Shown: one piece after another, positions 47,596 to 54,082 of the stretch
How the letters are laid out: each line of letters starts with the position of its first letter
Position numbering within the stretch: position 1 is the stretch's first letter
DNA from: a virus
IMG/VR virus record: IMGVR_UViG_3300031653_000003
Span: 1-54,082 of that record
DNA length: 54,082 nt
Strand: one strand, 5' to 3'
Translations under genes and position numbers: made by a program
The notes under the pieces: generated by a model
Told to the model about the DNA's origin: nothing
Databases searched by the model: none
The model's input: the letters and a program-made list of their open reading frames with translations, nothing else

Positions 47596-47950
47596 ATTGC
47601 CGGGTTGATAGTGGTAACAATCGCGTTGGGGTAAAGGCTGCTCGGTGCCTTAAACCGGAGGGGAAGGCCTACCCCGTTGCAACTGAAGCCGAACAGTAAA
47701 ACGGCCATAAAGCGGTACTTGATGTCACTGGTTCAAATCCAGTTAGGAGCGATTGTTCCTATAGCTCAGTGGTGAGAGCGCAAGTCCTTAATGTAGAGGT
47801 CGGGACTCTCTTTAAACTCCTGGTAACTCCGAATATAATAATCTTTTACAGATTACACCCGATTGGCCGATTAAGATTACACCCGATGTCCGATTGTAAT
47901 TATTCCGACTAACCAAACCCTGGGGTTGTTACCACTATCAACCCGGCAAT
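47596..47950 (+). ncRNA. Permuted intron-exon-like RNA containing a permuted tRNA
   Basis: A perfect 25-bp inverted repeat (47596-47620 with 47926-47950) closes a 355-nt element. Inside lie, in order, a structured block (47621-47712) with pairings GGGGTA/TACCCC and CUCGGU/ACCGGAG; tRNA 3' half; 4-nt linker; tRNA 5' half; and a second block with two GATTACACCCGAT repeats (47851, 47875). After U47788 a P1-like helix forms: AGUCCU (47783-47788) with GGGACU (47802-47807), U.G at the cleavage point; G47712 precedes the 3' half as a terminal G would. P3/P7 core not assigned with certainty. Confidence 0.72.
47713..47788 (+). tRNA. Circularly permuted tRNA (3' half then 5' half), predicted 76-nt circle
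   Basis: 3' half: anticodon 3' strand ACTTG (47717-47721), ATGTC, T arm ACTGG-TTCAAAT-CCAGT, acceptor TAGGAGC (47744-47750), G73. Linker GATT. 5' half: acceptor GTTCCTA (47755-47761), TA, D arm GCTC-AGTGGTGA-GAGC, G26, anticodon 5' strand CAAGT (47781-47785). Stems pair 7/7 (one G.U), 4/4, 5/5, 5/5; U8, A14, G15-C48, G18G19, A21 and the T loop are canonical. If joined U47788-C47713 the loop is CCUCGGU, anticodon UCG (Arg), with C instead of U at 33. Confidence 0.85.
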
Positions 47951-47965
47951 TAAGGAAATTCAAAA

Positions 47966-48169
47966 ATGAACACCCAAACCGATCTAAGTGACCTTGAATT
48001 ATCTACCCGGCTGACCGTAATGCTGGACTCCAGAATTGCCATAAAGCGGCTGGCAGATCAGCAGCCGAGGGACTCGCTTGAGAGAGAGTTGTACCTGGCC
48101 GAGGCCGAGCGATTGGCCGATGAGGCGCGGGAATTGGAAGCAATATTGAAATTGTTAAAAGTGGGGTGA
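47966..48169 (+). CDS. Small helical protein
   Basis: A 67-residue acidic, all-helical protein with AAGGAAA ribosome site, 15 bp after the right arm of the permuted tRNA element. Leucine-rich heptads suggest a coiled coil. Function unknown. Confidence 0.62.
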   Translation: MNTQTDLSDLELSTRLTVMLDSRIAIKRLADQQPRDSLERELYLAEAERLADEARELEAILKLLKVG

Positions 48170-48176
48170 TGAGCTA

Positions 48177-48404
48177 ATGTTGTTCATACCAAAAATTAAG
48201 CCTAAATTACGATGTGTTATTTTGGGACACGTATACAAATTTGATTGGTGGGGCTATCCGGTTGACTGTCCGGTTTGTGAACAATGTTTATACATAGGTG
48301 GAGGCTGGCCTAGTCTGAATTTGCAGCGCCGGGGCAGTGGAATTTATTGGAGGATCAGAAGCGCAATGAATCTCTTATTTGAAAGCGATGAGATACCGTT
48401 TTAG
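48177..48404 (+). CDS. Small CxxC protein
   Basis: A 75-residue basic protein with CPVCEQC near residue 33, possibly zinc-binding. Ribosome site GGGGTGA. Function unknown. Confidence 0.6.
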   Translation: MLFIPKIKPKLRCVILGHVYKFDWWGYPVDCPVCEQCLYIGGGWPSLNLQRRGSGIYWRIRSAMNLLFESDEIPF

Positions 48405-48413
48405 AAATTTAAG

Positions 48414-48442
48414 TTGACAAATTCGGCAAAATGCTTAAAATA
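48414..48442 (+). promoter_or_regulatory. Promoter of replication initiator gene
   Basis: TTGACA (48414-48419), 17-nt spacer, AAAATA (48437-48442). Confidence 0.6.
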
Positions 48443-48502
48443 GAGAGTGTAGTATACAAACGGCTGTCGCAGAGCCTATAGCAAACACGCACAACAAAAG
48501 TT

Positions 48503-48593
48503 AACCACTTTTTTGGGTTGCCTTTTCGCCCCCCTTTGTGTGTTTAGGGACTGCGAACAGGCGGAAGGCAACCCAAAGGGGTGGTTATTTTTA
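48503..48593 (+). terminator. Long leader hairpin / attenuator
   Basis: A 22-bp stem, 48503-48524 (AACCAC...TTGCCTT) with 48565-48586 (AAGGCAACCC...GTGGTT), three G.U pairs, followed by ATTTTTATT. It lies between the promoter at 48414 and the gene at 48615; its asymmetry (all three G.U pairs read as T on the 5' arm) is compatible with an RNA function. Confidence 0.72.
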
Positions 48594-48614
48594 TTCCCCA
48601 TAGACGAGGACAAA

Positions 48615-49439
48615 ATGAGTGGAATATACCGAACAGTCAAGAACAAAGAATACTTCCATGCCAGCAACGAACCCTTCAACGATGAACGTCTATCATGGGA
48701 AGCGAGGGGAGTTATCGGGTATCTTCTCAGTAAGCCGGATGGCTGGGAATGCAGAAATTATGATTTATTAAATAAAGGGCCATCAGGGGAGCATAAACTA
48801 AAACGAATCTTGGCAGAACTCCGGCAGTATGGGTATTTGCGACGTTACCGGGTTCATGCGGATGGCGGGAGATTTGATTGGGTAACAGAGATTTATGAAT
48901 CGCCAAAACTCAATCCAACCATAGGGCGGTTTTCCACCAATGGTTCACCCACAGATGGTTCACCCACAGATGGAAAACCGCCCTGTATAGATAAGACTGA
49001 TTTAGATAAAACTGATTTAGATAAAACTGAAGAAGAAGCCCCCCCTCCCCCTAAAAAAGAAAATGGAAAATACGAACCCTGGCAACTATTAGCCCGGCAG
49101 GTTGCAGTAAATTGTAAGCATGATCTGAAGCTTCTTCGTAACGGCTCATTAAAGAAAGTATCACAACGTTGTGATATTGCCGGCCAATCCCTGGCCGAGA
49201 TAGGGGCCACGGTTGACAACCTCAAAGATCATGCCGAATGGTGGTATAAAAACGACTGGCGAGGCAAGCAAAAAGAAGATGGAATCCCCGGCAGTCCACC
49301 GACCCCGGAGCAAATATTGGAGACCTGGGGCCAATTCAAAAATGGCTGCACCAGTAATGGCAATGGCCGGGTGGCTGCACCTTTGACCCCGGCGCAGATG
49401 AAACGGGCGGAACAAATCAGGCAGGAAGATAAACAATAA
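48615..49439 (+). CDS. Replication initiator / replisome organiser-like protein
   Basis: A 274-residue protein started at 48615 (GAGGAC upstream). N-terminal winged helix-turn-helix (FNDERLSWEARGVIGYLLSK ... LKRILAELRQYGYLRR) typical of phage replication initiators that open the origin and load helicase. A linker with short tandem repeats (GSPTDGSPTDG, DKTDLDKTDLDKT) joins a C-terminal domain. Located just before the DnaB gene. Confidence 0.78.
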   Translation: MSGIYRTVKNKEYFHASNEPFNDERLSWEARGVIGYLLSKPDGWECRNYDLLNKGPSGEHKLKRILAELRQYGYLRRYRVHADGGRFDWVTEIYESPKLNPTIGRFSTNGSPTDGSPTDGKPPCIDKTDLDKTDLDKTEEEAPPPPKKENGKYEPWQLLARQVAVNCKHDLKLLRNGSLKKVSQRCDIAGQSLAEIGATVDNLKDHAEWWYKNDWRGKQKEDGIPGSPPTPEQILETWGQFKNGCTSNGNGRVAAPLTPAQMKRAEQIRQEDKQ

Positions 49440-49440
49440 T

Positions 49441-49469
49441 TTGACAATCGAATAATAATCTAGTATAGT
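49441..49469 (+). promoter_or_regulatory. Promoter of helicase operon
   Basis: TTGACA (49441-49446), 17-nt spacer, TATAGT (49464-49469). The first 15 bases equal those of the leftward early promoter at 46100. Confidence 0.75.
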
Positions 49470-49521
49470 ATCTACACCATCAACAATCATCAAATATTAA
49501 CTAACCATCAAAAGGATTATT

Positions 49522-49704
49522 ATGGCAGGAATTAAATTGTTTAGAATGAAAATTCATTGTATGTATTGCGGTTCAAACTATGTCACCGAGCCATCATACA
49601 AACCCGGCAATAGCTACGGTGGATGTTGCCCGTCATGTGCAGTGGAACAGAAGTCAATTATTCGCCGGACTATAGCCGAATTTCAACGGCTGCGTGGGAA
49701 ATAA
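49522..49704 (+). CDS. 60-residue zinc-ribbon protein
   Basis: CMYCGS and CCPSC pairs make a zinc ribbon in a basic small protein, with AAAAGGA ribosome site, directly after the promoter. Overlaps the long upstream extension of the DnaB frame but not its real start. Confidence 0.68.
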   Translation: MAGIKLFRMKIHCMYCGSNYVTEPSYKPGNSYGGCCPSCAVEQKSIIRRTIAEFQRLRGK

Positions 49705-49751
49705 AACAATTAAGCATAGACGAAAGTTATAAAAACAATGGAGGCATTACC

Positions 49752-51125
49752 GTGACAGAATCATTACCAGGAACGATCCCCGATAGACTACAACCCCATA
49801 GTGTTGAGGCCGAGCAAGCTGTTCTGGGCAGCCTGGGCCTTGACCCCGGCCTTATCGTAAAAATCGCTACGGTACTTAATCCGGCTGATTTTTATATCGA
49901 AAAAAATGGCTGGATTTATTCAGCTATCCACGATCTTTGGAATGAGGGCATTCCCGCCGATACCGTAACCCTCAATGATAAATTGGAACAGCGGGGCCAA
50001 TTGGCCCAGATTGAGCCGGGCTATTTTGGCGATTTGGTAAACCGAACGCCGACCTCTTTTCATATCGGCTATTATGCCAAGATCGTGCGGCGTATGTCAG
50101 AACTGCGTCAGCTTGGAGACGCTGCCGGGGAGATCGCCCGCCTGTCCTATCAAGACACCGAGGATACCGGCGAGGTTATGGGCCGGGCCGAGGAAATATT
50201 ATTCAAGGTCACTTCTCAGGATGTAACTAACGGCCCCCGACCACTGCGGGTGGGCATTGAAAAACATTATGACCGGGTAGATTATCTTCAGAATCACAAG
50301 GGGCAGCAAATTGGAATCCCTACCGGTCTTTATGATCTGGACAAGTTATTGGGCGGCTTGCAGCGGTCTGATATGATCGTTATGGCCGGGCGAACCAGGA
50401 TGGGAAAAACTTCACTGGCCTTGAATATTGCCCTTAATGCGGCCAAGAATTATCAACGCCGGGTAGCTGTTTTTAGCCTGGAGATGTCAGAGGAACAACT
50501 GGCTCAGCGTATGATCAGCGCGGAAACCGGAATCGATTCTATGCGACTCCGCAACGGCGATATTAAGGAGGATGAGTGGCCGGTATATTTGCAGGCCACT
50601 AACATGCTGGCCGCCCTCCCTATTTTCATTGATGACACCCCGGCTATTTCGGCTTATGACCTGCGGAGCCGGGCGCGCCGGTTACAAGCCGAGCATGGGC
50701 TTGATCTACTCATTGTAGACTATATGCAGTTAATGAGGGGGGATAAAAAGAGTCAGAATCGGGAGCAGGAAATAGCCGGGATCAGCCGGACGATCAAGGC
50801 CATTGCCCGTGAGTTGAACATCCCTGTTCTGGCCCTTAGCCAACTCTCAAGGCGGCTTGAATCACGGAATGACAAACGCCCGATGCTTTCAGACTTGAGA
50901 GAATCCGGTGCGATTGAGCAAGATGCTGACGTGGTGCTGTTCATTTACCGGGATGAGATTTATAACCCGGATACCGAATTCCCCAACATAGCCGAGATCA
51001 TTGTGAGCAAGCACCGCTCAGGCCCGTCGGGTGTTATGTCTGCCTATTTCAAGAAACATCTAACCCAGTTTGTTGACCTGACTATAGAGCAGGCAGACCC
51101 GCAGGCGTGGGTGATGGAGTATTAG
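49752..51125 (+). CDS. dnaB: Replicative DNA helicase, DnaB family
   Basis: A 457-residue protein started at GTG 49752 (GGAGG 7 nt upstream). It has the DnaB N-terminal domain (PHSVEAEQAVLGSLGLDPGL) and a RecA-like ATPase domain with Walker A GRTRMGKTS (about 213-221), Walker B LLIVDYMQLM and the DnaB motif LSQLSRRLESR...RPMLSDLRESGAIEQDADVV. Normal length for a hexameric fork helicase, unwinding 5' to 3'. Confidence 0.96.
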   Translation: MTESLPGTIPDRLQPHSVEAEQAVLGSLGLDPGLIVKIATVLNPADFYIEKNGWIYSAIHDLWNEGIPADTVTLNDKLEQRGQLAQIEPGYFGDLVNRTPTSFHIGYYAKIVRRMSELRQLGDAAGEIARLSYQDTEDTGEVMGRAEEILFKVTSQDVTNGPRPLRVGIEKHYDRVDYLQNHKGQQIGIPTGLYDLDKLLGGLQRSDMIVMAGRTRMGKTSLALNIALNAAKNYQRRVAVFSLEMSEEQLAQRMISAETGIDSMRLRNGDIKEDEWPVYLQATNMLAALPIFIDDTPAISAYDLRSRARRLQAEHGLDLLIVDYMQLMRGDKKSQNREQEIAGISRTIKAIARELNIPVLALSQLSRRLESRNDKRPMLSDLRESGAIEQDADVVLFIYRDEIYNPDTEFPNIAEIIVSKHRSGPSGVMSAYFKKHLTQFVDLTIEQADPQAWVMEY

Positions 51126-51126
51126 A

Positions 51127-51534
51127 ATGAGACTATGGCACCCCCTTATGATCCCCCACCTCCCCCACCGGCAGCTACAAAGCCAGCATTGCGAAATCTG
51201 CGGGATGCGCGGCAACGGCTGGGGTAAGCCCCACGCGACGGTGGACTATGTATGGCAATATCCGCCGGGCTACCTATACCGGTATCACGTGCGGGTGATG
51301 GATGAACTAATCCGGCGCGGCGTGAATGTTGACCTCAAGTGGTACGATAAACGATACCGGGGCCGCAACTGTAAGCCGTGGATATTTACCGGCCCAGAGA
51401 ATGACTACCCGGAACATAACACCGTCTACCTGGCAGAGTGTATCCTTAATCTAATGAGCGGCGAGAGGCCGGGCGGCGGGCGTAAAAACAAGGTGCTTAA
51501 CCCACTGTTGGACGGGGTGGGGGTGATGCGATAG
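51127..51534 (+). CDS. Pyrimidine dimer DNA glycosylase-like (TIGR02328) protein
   Basis: A 135-residue protein beginning MRLWHPLMIPHLPHRQLQSQ and continuing HCEICGMRGNGWGKPHATVDYV, the signature of the T4 DenV-related TIGR02328 family. T4 DenV excises UV-induced pyrimidine dimers using an N-terminal catalytic amine. Repair of sunlight damage would suit a phage of surface waters. Starts 1 bp after dnaB. Confidence 0.82.
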   Translation: MRLWHPLMIPHLPHRQLQSQHCEICGMRGNGWGKPHATVDYVWQYPPGYLYRYHVRVMDELIRRGVNVDLKWYDKRYRGRNCKPWIFTGPENDYPEHNTVYLAECILNLMSGERPGGGRKNKVLNPLLDGVGVMR

Positions 51535-52271
51535 TGCAATATTTAGGTGGCAAGTCCAGAACGGCAAAACAAATCGGCGCGTATCTTAACGCCATCCGTA
51601 AACCAGGGCAACCATACTGGGAGCCGTTTGTCGGGGCCGGGTGGGTATTAGTACAAATTGCGGGCGGTGACAAGTTCGCCAGCGATGCAAATGCGGCCCT
51701 GATTGAGATGTGGAAGGCTCTGCAAAATGGATGGGTGCCGCCGGATAACGTGACAGAAGCAGAATACAAAAAAGCTAAGGACGGGGAAGGATCGCCAGAG
51801 TTACGGGCATTTATAGGGTTCGCGTGTTCTTATGCTGGTAAGTGGTTTGCCGGATATGCCAGAGACAATAGAGGACAAAACTATGCAAAACAGAGTTACA
51901 ATAGTTTACTTGAGAAATCAAAACACATTTACGGTGTCAATTTCTTTTACGGTAACTTTTTAGAGTGCTATATTCCGGCCCGGAATTGTCTTATTTATTG
52001 TGACCCGCCATATGATGACACAACCGTTTATGGTGCAACGGGTAATTTTAACACCACTCAATTCTGGCAGCGGGTGCGCTGGATGGAAGAGCGCGGTCAC
52101 ACTGTTATCGTGTCAGAGTATGAAGCGCCTGATGATTTTAGCATCGTATGGGAGCATCGTACTAAAACCGATATGCACACCAAGAACGGGAAAGACCCAC
52201 GTATTGAGCGGCTTTATAGACTTGGCAATCACAGCAAGATTAACCCAACGTTGTTTGATCTTATTGGATAA
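51534..52271 (+). CDS. dam: DNA adenine methyltransferase, Dam family
   Basis: A 245-residue protein with GTG start overlapping the previous stop. N-terminal QYLGGKSRTAKQI, SAM-binding EPFVGAGWV and catalytic CDPPYDDT (about residue 159) are the D12 class N6-adenine methylase order. Likely protects phage DNA against host restriction. Slightly shorter than E. coli Dam but complete. Confidence 0.93.
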   Translation: MQYLGGKSRTAKQIGAYLNAIRKPGQPYWEPFVGAGWVLVQIAGGDKFASDANAALIEMWKALQNGWVPPDNVTEAEYKKAKDGEGSPELRAFIGFACSYAGKWFAGYARDNRGQNYAKQSYNSLLEKSKHIYGVNFFYGNFLECYIPARNCLIYCDPPYDDTTVYGATGNFNTTQFWQRVRWMEERGHTVIVSEYEAPDDFSIVWEHRTKTDMHTKNGKDPRIERLYRLGNHSKINPTLFDLIG

Positions 52272-52287
52272 TTAAAACAACCACCAT

Positions 52288-52323
52288 GCAAAGCAAAATA
52301 AATTCATACTATCGAAATCAAAA
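52288..52323 (+). repeat. 36-bp direct repeat, copy 1
   Basis: GCAAAGCAAAATAAATTCAT... (52288-52323) recurs at 53129-53164 with 2 mismatches. Both copies end in AAATCAAAA and stand just upstream of a gene start, so they may be promoters or a shared leader. Confidence 0.75.
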
Positions 52324-52355
52324 CAATTATTTAATAAAAAGGGCAAGGTGAAAAA

Positions 52356-52952
52356 ATGGATAAGTATCATGTAAAACTAACGTTTGATGAACCGATTTTA
52401 GGAACAGTCCCAAAAGACCCGGAGATTTACAGCAGTTACATAGCCGGGAAAGCAGCGCCGCCGCTCGATGAATCCAAACTTAATGAGGAATTGGAAACGG
52501 TTGAGCATGTCGAAGAAAAGGGATGGACGGGGTTTCACAAAAAAGACGACTCACCTATCCTATACGACTATGTCATTAAGGGCTTTTTCAAAGATGCTTG
52601 CAGTATGTTACGCCGGGTTACGGGGTCAAGTAGTTCAAAAATGAAGGCCCACAAAAAGATCATTGACGGGTTGGTATTTGTGGAACCTCGCCAGATACCA
52701 ATTACGGTTAATGGGGAAGTGGAAGTTTTGGAGCGCCCCCTTCGCGCTCAGACCGCACAGGGGGAGCGGATTGCCCTGGCCCGTTCTGACACCTGCCCGG
52801 CAGGGTCAACTATTGAATTTGATGTTGTTATACTTGGCGGGGTTAGTCAAGGCGTGTTGACCGACTGGCTTGATTACGGTTCCATGCGTGGCCTGGGCCA
52901 GTGGCGTAACGCCGGTTATGGTAAATTTCGGTATACAATAGAAAAACTGTAA
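52356..52952 (+). CDS. Conserved phage protein, possibly RAMP-like fold
   Basis: A 198-residue protein with LTFDEPILGTVPKDPEIYSS at the N terminus, FHKKDDSPILYDYVIKGFFK in the middle and a glycine-rich end, LDYGSMRGLGQWRNAGYGKF. I recall similar uncharacterised phage proteins. The final GLGxWRNxGYGKF resembles the glycine-rich loop of RAMP/ferredoxin-like RNA-binding folds; that is inference. It precedes the repeat region 52953-53061. Confidence 0.65.
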   Translation: MDKYHVKLTFDEPILGTVPKDPEIYSSYIAGKAAPPLDESKLNEELETVEHVEEKGWTGFHKKDDSPILYDYVIKGFFKDACSMLRRVTGSSSSKMKAHKKIIDGLVFVEPRQIPITVNGEVEVLERPLRAQTAQGERIALARSDTCPAGSTIEFDVVILGGVSQGVLTDWLDYGSMRGLGQWRNAGYGKFRYTIEKL

Positions 52953-53061
52953 GCAATGGCAAAGCGGGGTTAGGCAGAAGCCTTGCCTGGTGAAACATGG
53001 CGATGCAATGGCTTAGAATGGTGCAACCTAGCACCGCAATGGCAAAGCGAGGTTAGGCAGA
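52953..53061 (+). repeat. Iteron-like repeat region
   Basis: A 26-bp unit starting GCAATGGCAAAGCGGGGTTA occurs at 52953-52978 and 53036-53061 (1 mismatch), with partial copies (GCAATGGC at 53005, GGCAAAG at 53075). The region 52953-53178 has no gene. It may be an origin-like iteron set or a recombination scar. Confidence 0.6.
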
Positions 53062-53128
53062 TCACAGCAAAGGCAAAGTTTAGCCAAGCGAAGACGAGCA
53101 AGGGCAGTACAAAGTATGACTTTTCAAC

Positions 53129-53164
53129 GCAAAGCAAAATAAATTCATACTATTAAAATCAAAA
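53129..53164 (+). repeat. 36-bp direct repeat, copy 2
   Basis: Second copy of the 52288-52323 repeat, immediately before the ribosome site (GGAGG) of the gene at 53179. Confidence 0.75.
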
Positions 53165-53178
53165 TGGAGGCTATAATT

Positions 53179-53385
53179 ATGATACGTTTTCCGATCCCTA
53201 TGGAGTTCCCGCTTAGTACGCCTCTCTCAGCTTTGCCGGAGCGAGGGCGACGGGTCGATATGGAAAATGAGGTTATCAGGGTTCGGTTTATGACCAGGGC
53301 CAGCCTGCAAGAAACCGTTGAGGCGTTGCAATTGATCAACCTGGCGGTCAGTCTGGGAGGGGTGGTGAATGATGAAATTATCTGA
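53179..53385 (+). CDS. Small hypothetical protein
   Basis: A 68-residue protein started at 53179, with GGAGG (53166-53170) upstream; the ATG at 53164 overlaps that site. Mixed alpha/beta (VIRVRFMTRASLQETVEALQ). Function unknown. Confidence 0.65.
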   Translation: MIRFPIPMEFPLSTPLSALPERGRRVDMENEVIRVRFMTRASLQETVEALQLINLAVSLGGVVNDEII

Positions 53386-53551
53386 GAGGAAAGCGGCCTA
53401 TTATCTGGCCCTTGAGTTGGTTGAGAAGATAGACCGGTTTGTATGCGGGTCGCACCTTCGCACTATTGAAGGGAAGTCGGTCTTTACGCTGGATCAGGCC
53501 GTGTGCGCGATTCTGGAAGATAAACTCGCGCCGGTTGGGGGGATGAGATGA
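53369..53551 (+). CDS. Small helical protein
   Basis: A 60-residue helical protein with GGGAGGGG ribosome site, overlapping the previous gene by 17 bp and the methyltransferase by 4 bp (ATGA). Function unknown. Confidence 0.65.
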   Translation: MMKLSERKAAYYLALELVEKIDRFVCGSHLRTIEGKSVFTLDQAVCAILEDKLAPVGGMR

Positions 53552-54082
53552 AATTAACTAATTGGTTTAGTTCGTCCGGTCATTACAGAATAATTCACGC
53601 CGACCCTCCCTGGCGATTCAAGAATTGGAGCATGAAAGAGTTAGTTGAACGCGGGGAAAAATGGGCCAGGAAAAACGGGCGCAGCCCCTACCCGGTAATG
53701 ACTACCGACGATATTTGCAAAATGCCTGTTGAGAAAATAGCGGATAAAAACTCCCTTTTGTATCTCTGGGGAACATGGCCAAAATTGCTCGACGCCTTGC
53801 AGGTGATGGACGCCTGGGGCTTCACTTTTACTACTCAAGCGTTCACCTGGGTTAAACAAAATCCATCCGGCATTGGCTGGCATTTTGGATGCGGCTATTA
53901 TACGCATGGCAATACTGAATTTGTCTTGATTGGCAAGCGGGGCAAGGGGGTAAAGCGGGTAGACAAAGGTGTTTCCAGCTTGATAGTTTATCCCAGATGT
54001 CAGCACTCAGCCAAGCCACCAACGGCCAGAGATCGAATTGAACGGTTACATGGGGATGTTTCCAGGGTTGAGTTATTCGCCC
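53548..54082 (+). CDS. MT-A70 family adenine methyltransferase, N-terminal part
   Basis: The first 178 codons of the gene whose end is at 1-330. The catalytic DPPW motif is at residues 19-22 (IIHADPPWRF), close to the N terminus as in phage MT-A70 proteins; YLWGTWPKLLDALQVMDAWG and FVLIGKRG are further family features. It transfers methyl to adenine N6 in DNA (phage members) and probably gives anti-restriction modification in addition to Dam. Cut by the window end only because the circle was opened here. Confidence 0.92.
   Translation, partial: MKLTNWFSSSGHYRIIHADPPWRFKNWSMKELVERGEKWARKNGRSPYPVMTTDDICKMPVEKIADKNSLLYLWGTWPKLLDALQVMDAWGFTFTTQAFTWVKQNPSGIGWHFGCGYYTHGNTEFVLIGKRGKGVKRVDKGVSSLIVYPRCQHSAKPPTARDRIERLHGDVSRVELFA
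53957..54082. repeat. Terminal overlap, right copy (126 bp)
   Basis: Identical to bases 2-127; see the left copy. Confidence 0.95.

Noticed and set aside
47780-47820. Minus-strand TTTAAAGAGAGTCCC, resembling the S element of cyanobacterial group I introns
   Set aside because: The tRNA halves are clearly on the plus strand, and this segment is the reverse complement of the proposed P1 guide; the likeness is probably chance.
47596-47950. Group II intron or transposon explanation for the permuted tRNA element
   Set aside because: No GUGYG-like 5' end, no domain V-like hairpin, no reverse transcriptase, no transposase and no visible target duplication.
1-54082. CRISPR array
   Set aside because: No regularly spaced direct repeats of 25-40 bp with unique spacers; the only tandem repeats are the coding blades at 31340-33240, two 24-nt units at 47851 and short coding repeats at 48940-49030.
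1-54082. Phage or integron integrase
   Set aside because: Looked for R-HxxR-Y tyrosine recombinase and serine recombinase motifs among the translated frames; none recognised, so cassette insertion is assigned to a host enzyme.

Overview
This window looks like one nearly complete, circularly assembled tailed-phage genome. Bases 2-127 recur exactly as 53957-54082, so the contig ends overlap and the unit length is about 53,956 bp. An MT-A70 methyltransferase gene runs across the junction. The virion genes are siphovirus-like: terminase, portal fused to a MuF domain, nested protease/scaffold, capsid, tail tube, G/GT frameshift chaperones, a 1002-residue tape measure and Dit/Gp37-like tip proteins. 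No phage integrase is seen, but a ParM-like actin and a probable ParR partner are, which suggests a phage-plasmid or plasmid-like prophage. The host cannot be fixed from sequence. Gram-positive-like -35/-10 promoters, lipoprotein and Tat signals, and a C-terminal 'YLPIVSG' tail reminiscent of secreted Chloroflexota proteins make Chloroflexota a weak guess.

Layout. 1-1750: methyltransferase C-terminus, radical SAM (DUF5131-like) and small proteins. 1750-6150: membrane and secreted small proteins, likely lysis or surface functions, with promoters followed directly by attenuator-like hairpins and a three-part mutually exclusive RNA stem (2494-2642). 6150-8780: a minus-strand array of five integron-type gene cassettes separated by attC-like sites and read from a consensus sigma70 promoter. 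8800-14240: MazG-like protein, terminases, portal-MuF. 14340-17770: many small accessory genes. 17770-18290: an aberrant tRNA-like gene, a lone attC site, a late promoter and a terminator. 18300-37030: head, tail and tip genes. 37050-39900 (minus): ParR/ParM and membrane proteins. 39860-41910 (minus): a second cassette array with its own promoter. 42000-46000 (minus): regulators and small proteins. 46100-54082 (plus): early/replication operons with RusA, replication initiator, DnaB helicase, pyrimidine-dimer glycosylase, Dam and MT-A70.

Two things stand out. First, 47596-47950 encodes a circularly permuted tRNA: the 3' half (anticodon 3' strand, T arm, acceptor 3' strand) lies upstream of the 5' half (acceptor 5' strand, D arm, anticodon 5' strand), separated by 4 nt. 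It is flanked by sequences that can form a group I-like P1 with a U.G splice pair and a terminal G, and the whole is closed by a perfect 25-bp inverted repeat. This has the architecture of a natural permuted intron-exon that would release a 76-nt circular tRNA. The catalytic core could not be proven by eye.

Second, the phage carries three loci of integron cassette DNA (eight or nine attC-like sites) without an integron integrase, implying capture in trans from a host chromosomal integron.

Transcription appears organised as short leftward regulatory/cassette operons and long rightward structural and replication operons. Several rightward promoters are followed at once by intrinsic-terminator-like hairpins, suggesting antitermination or attenuation control.
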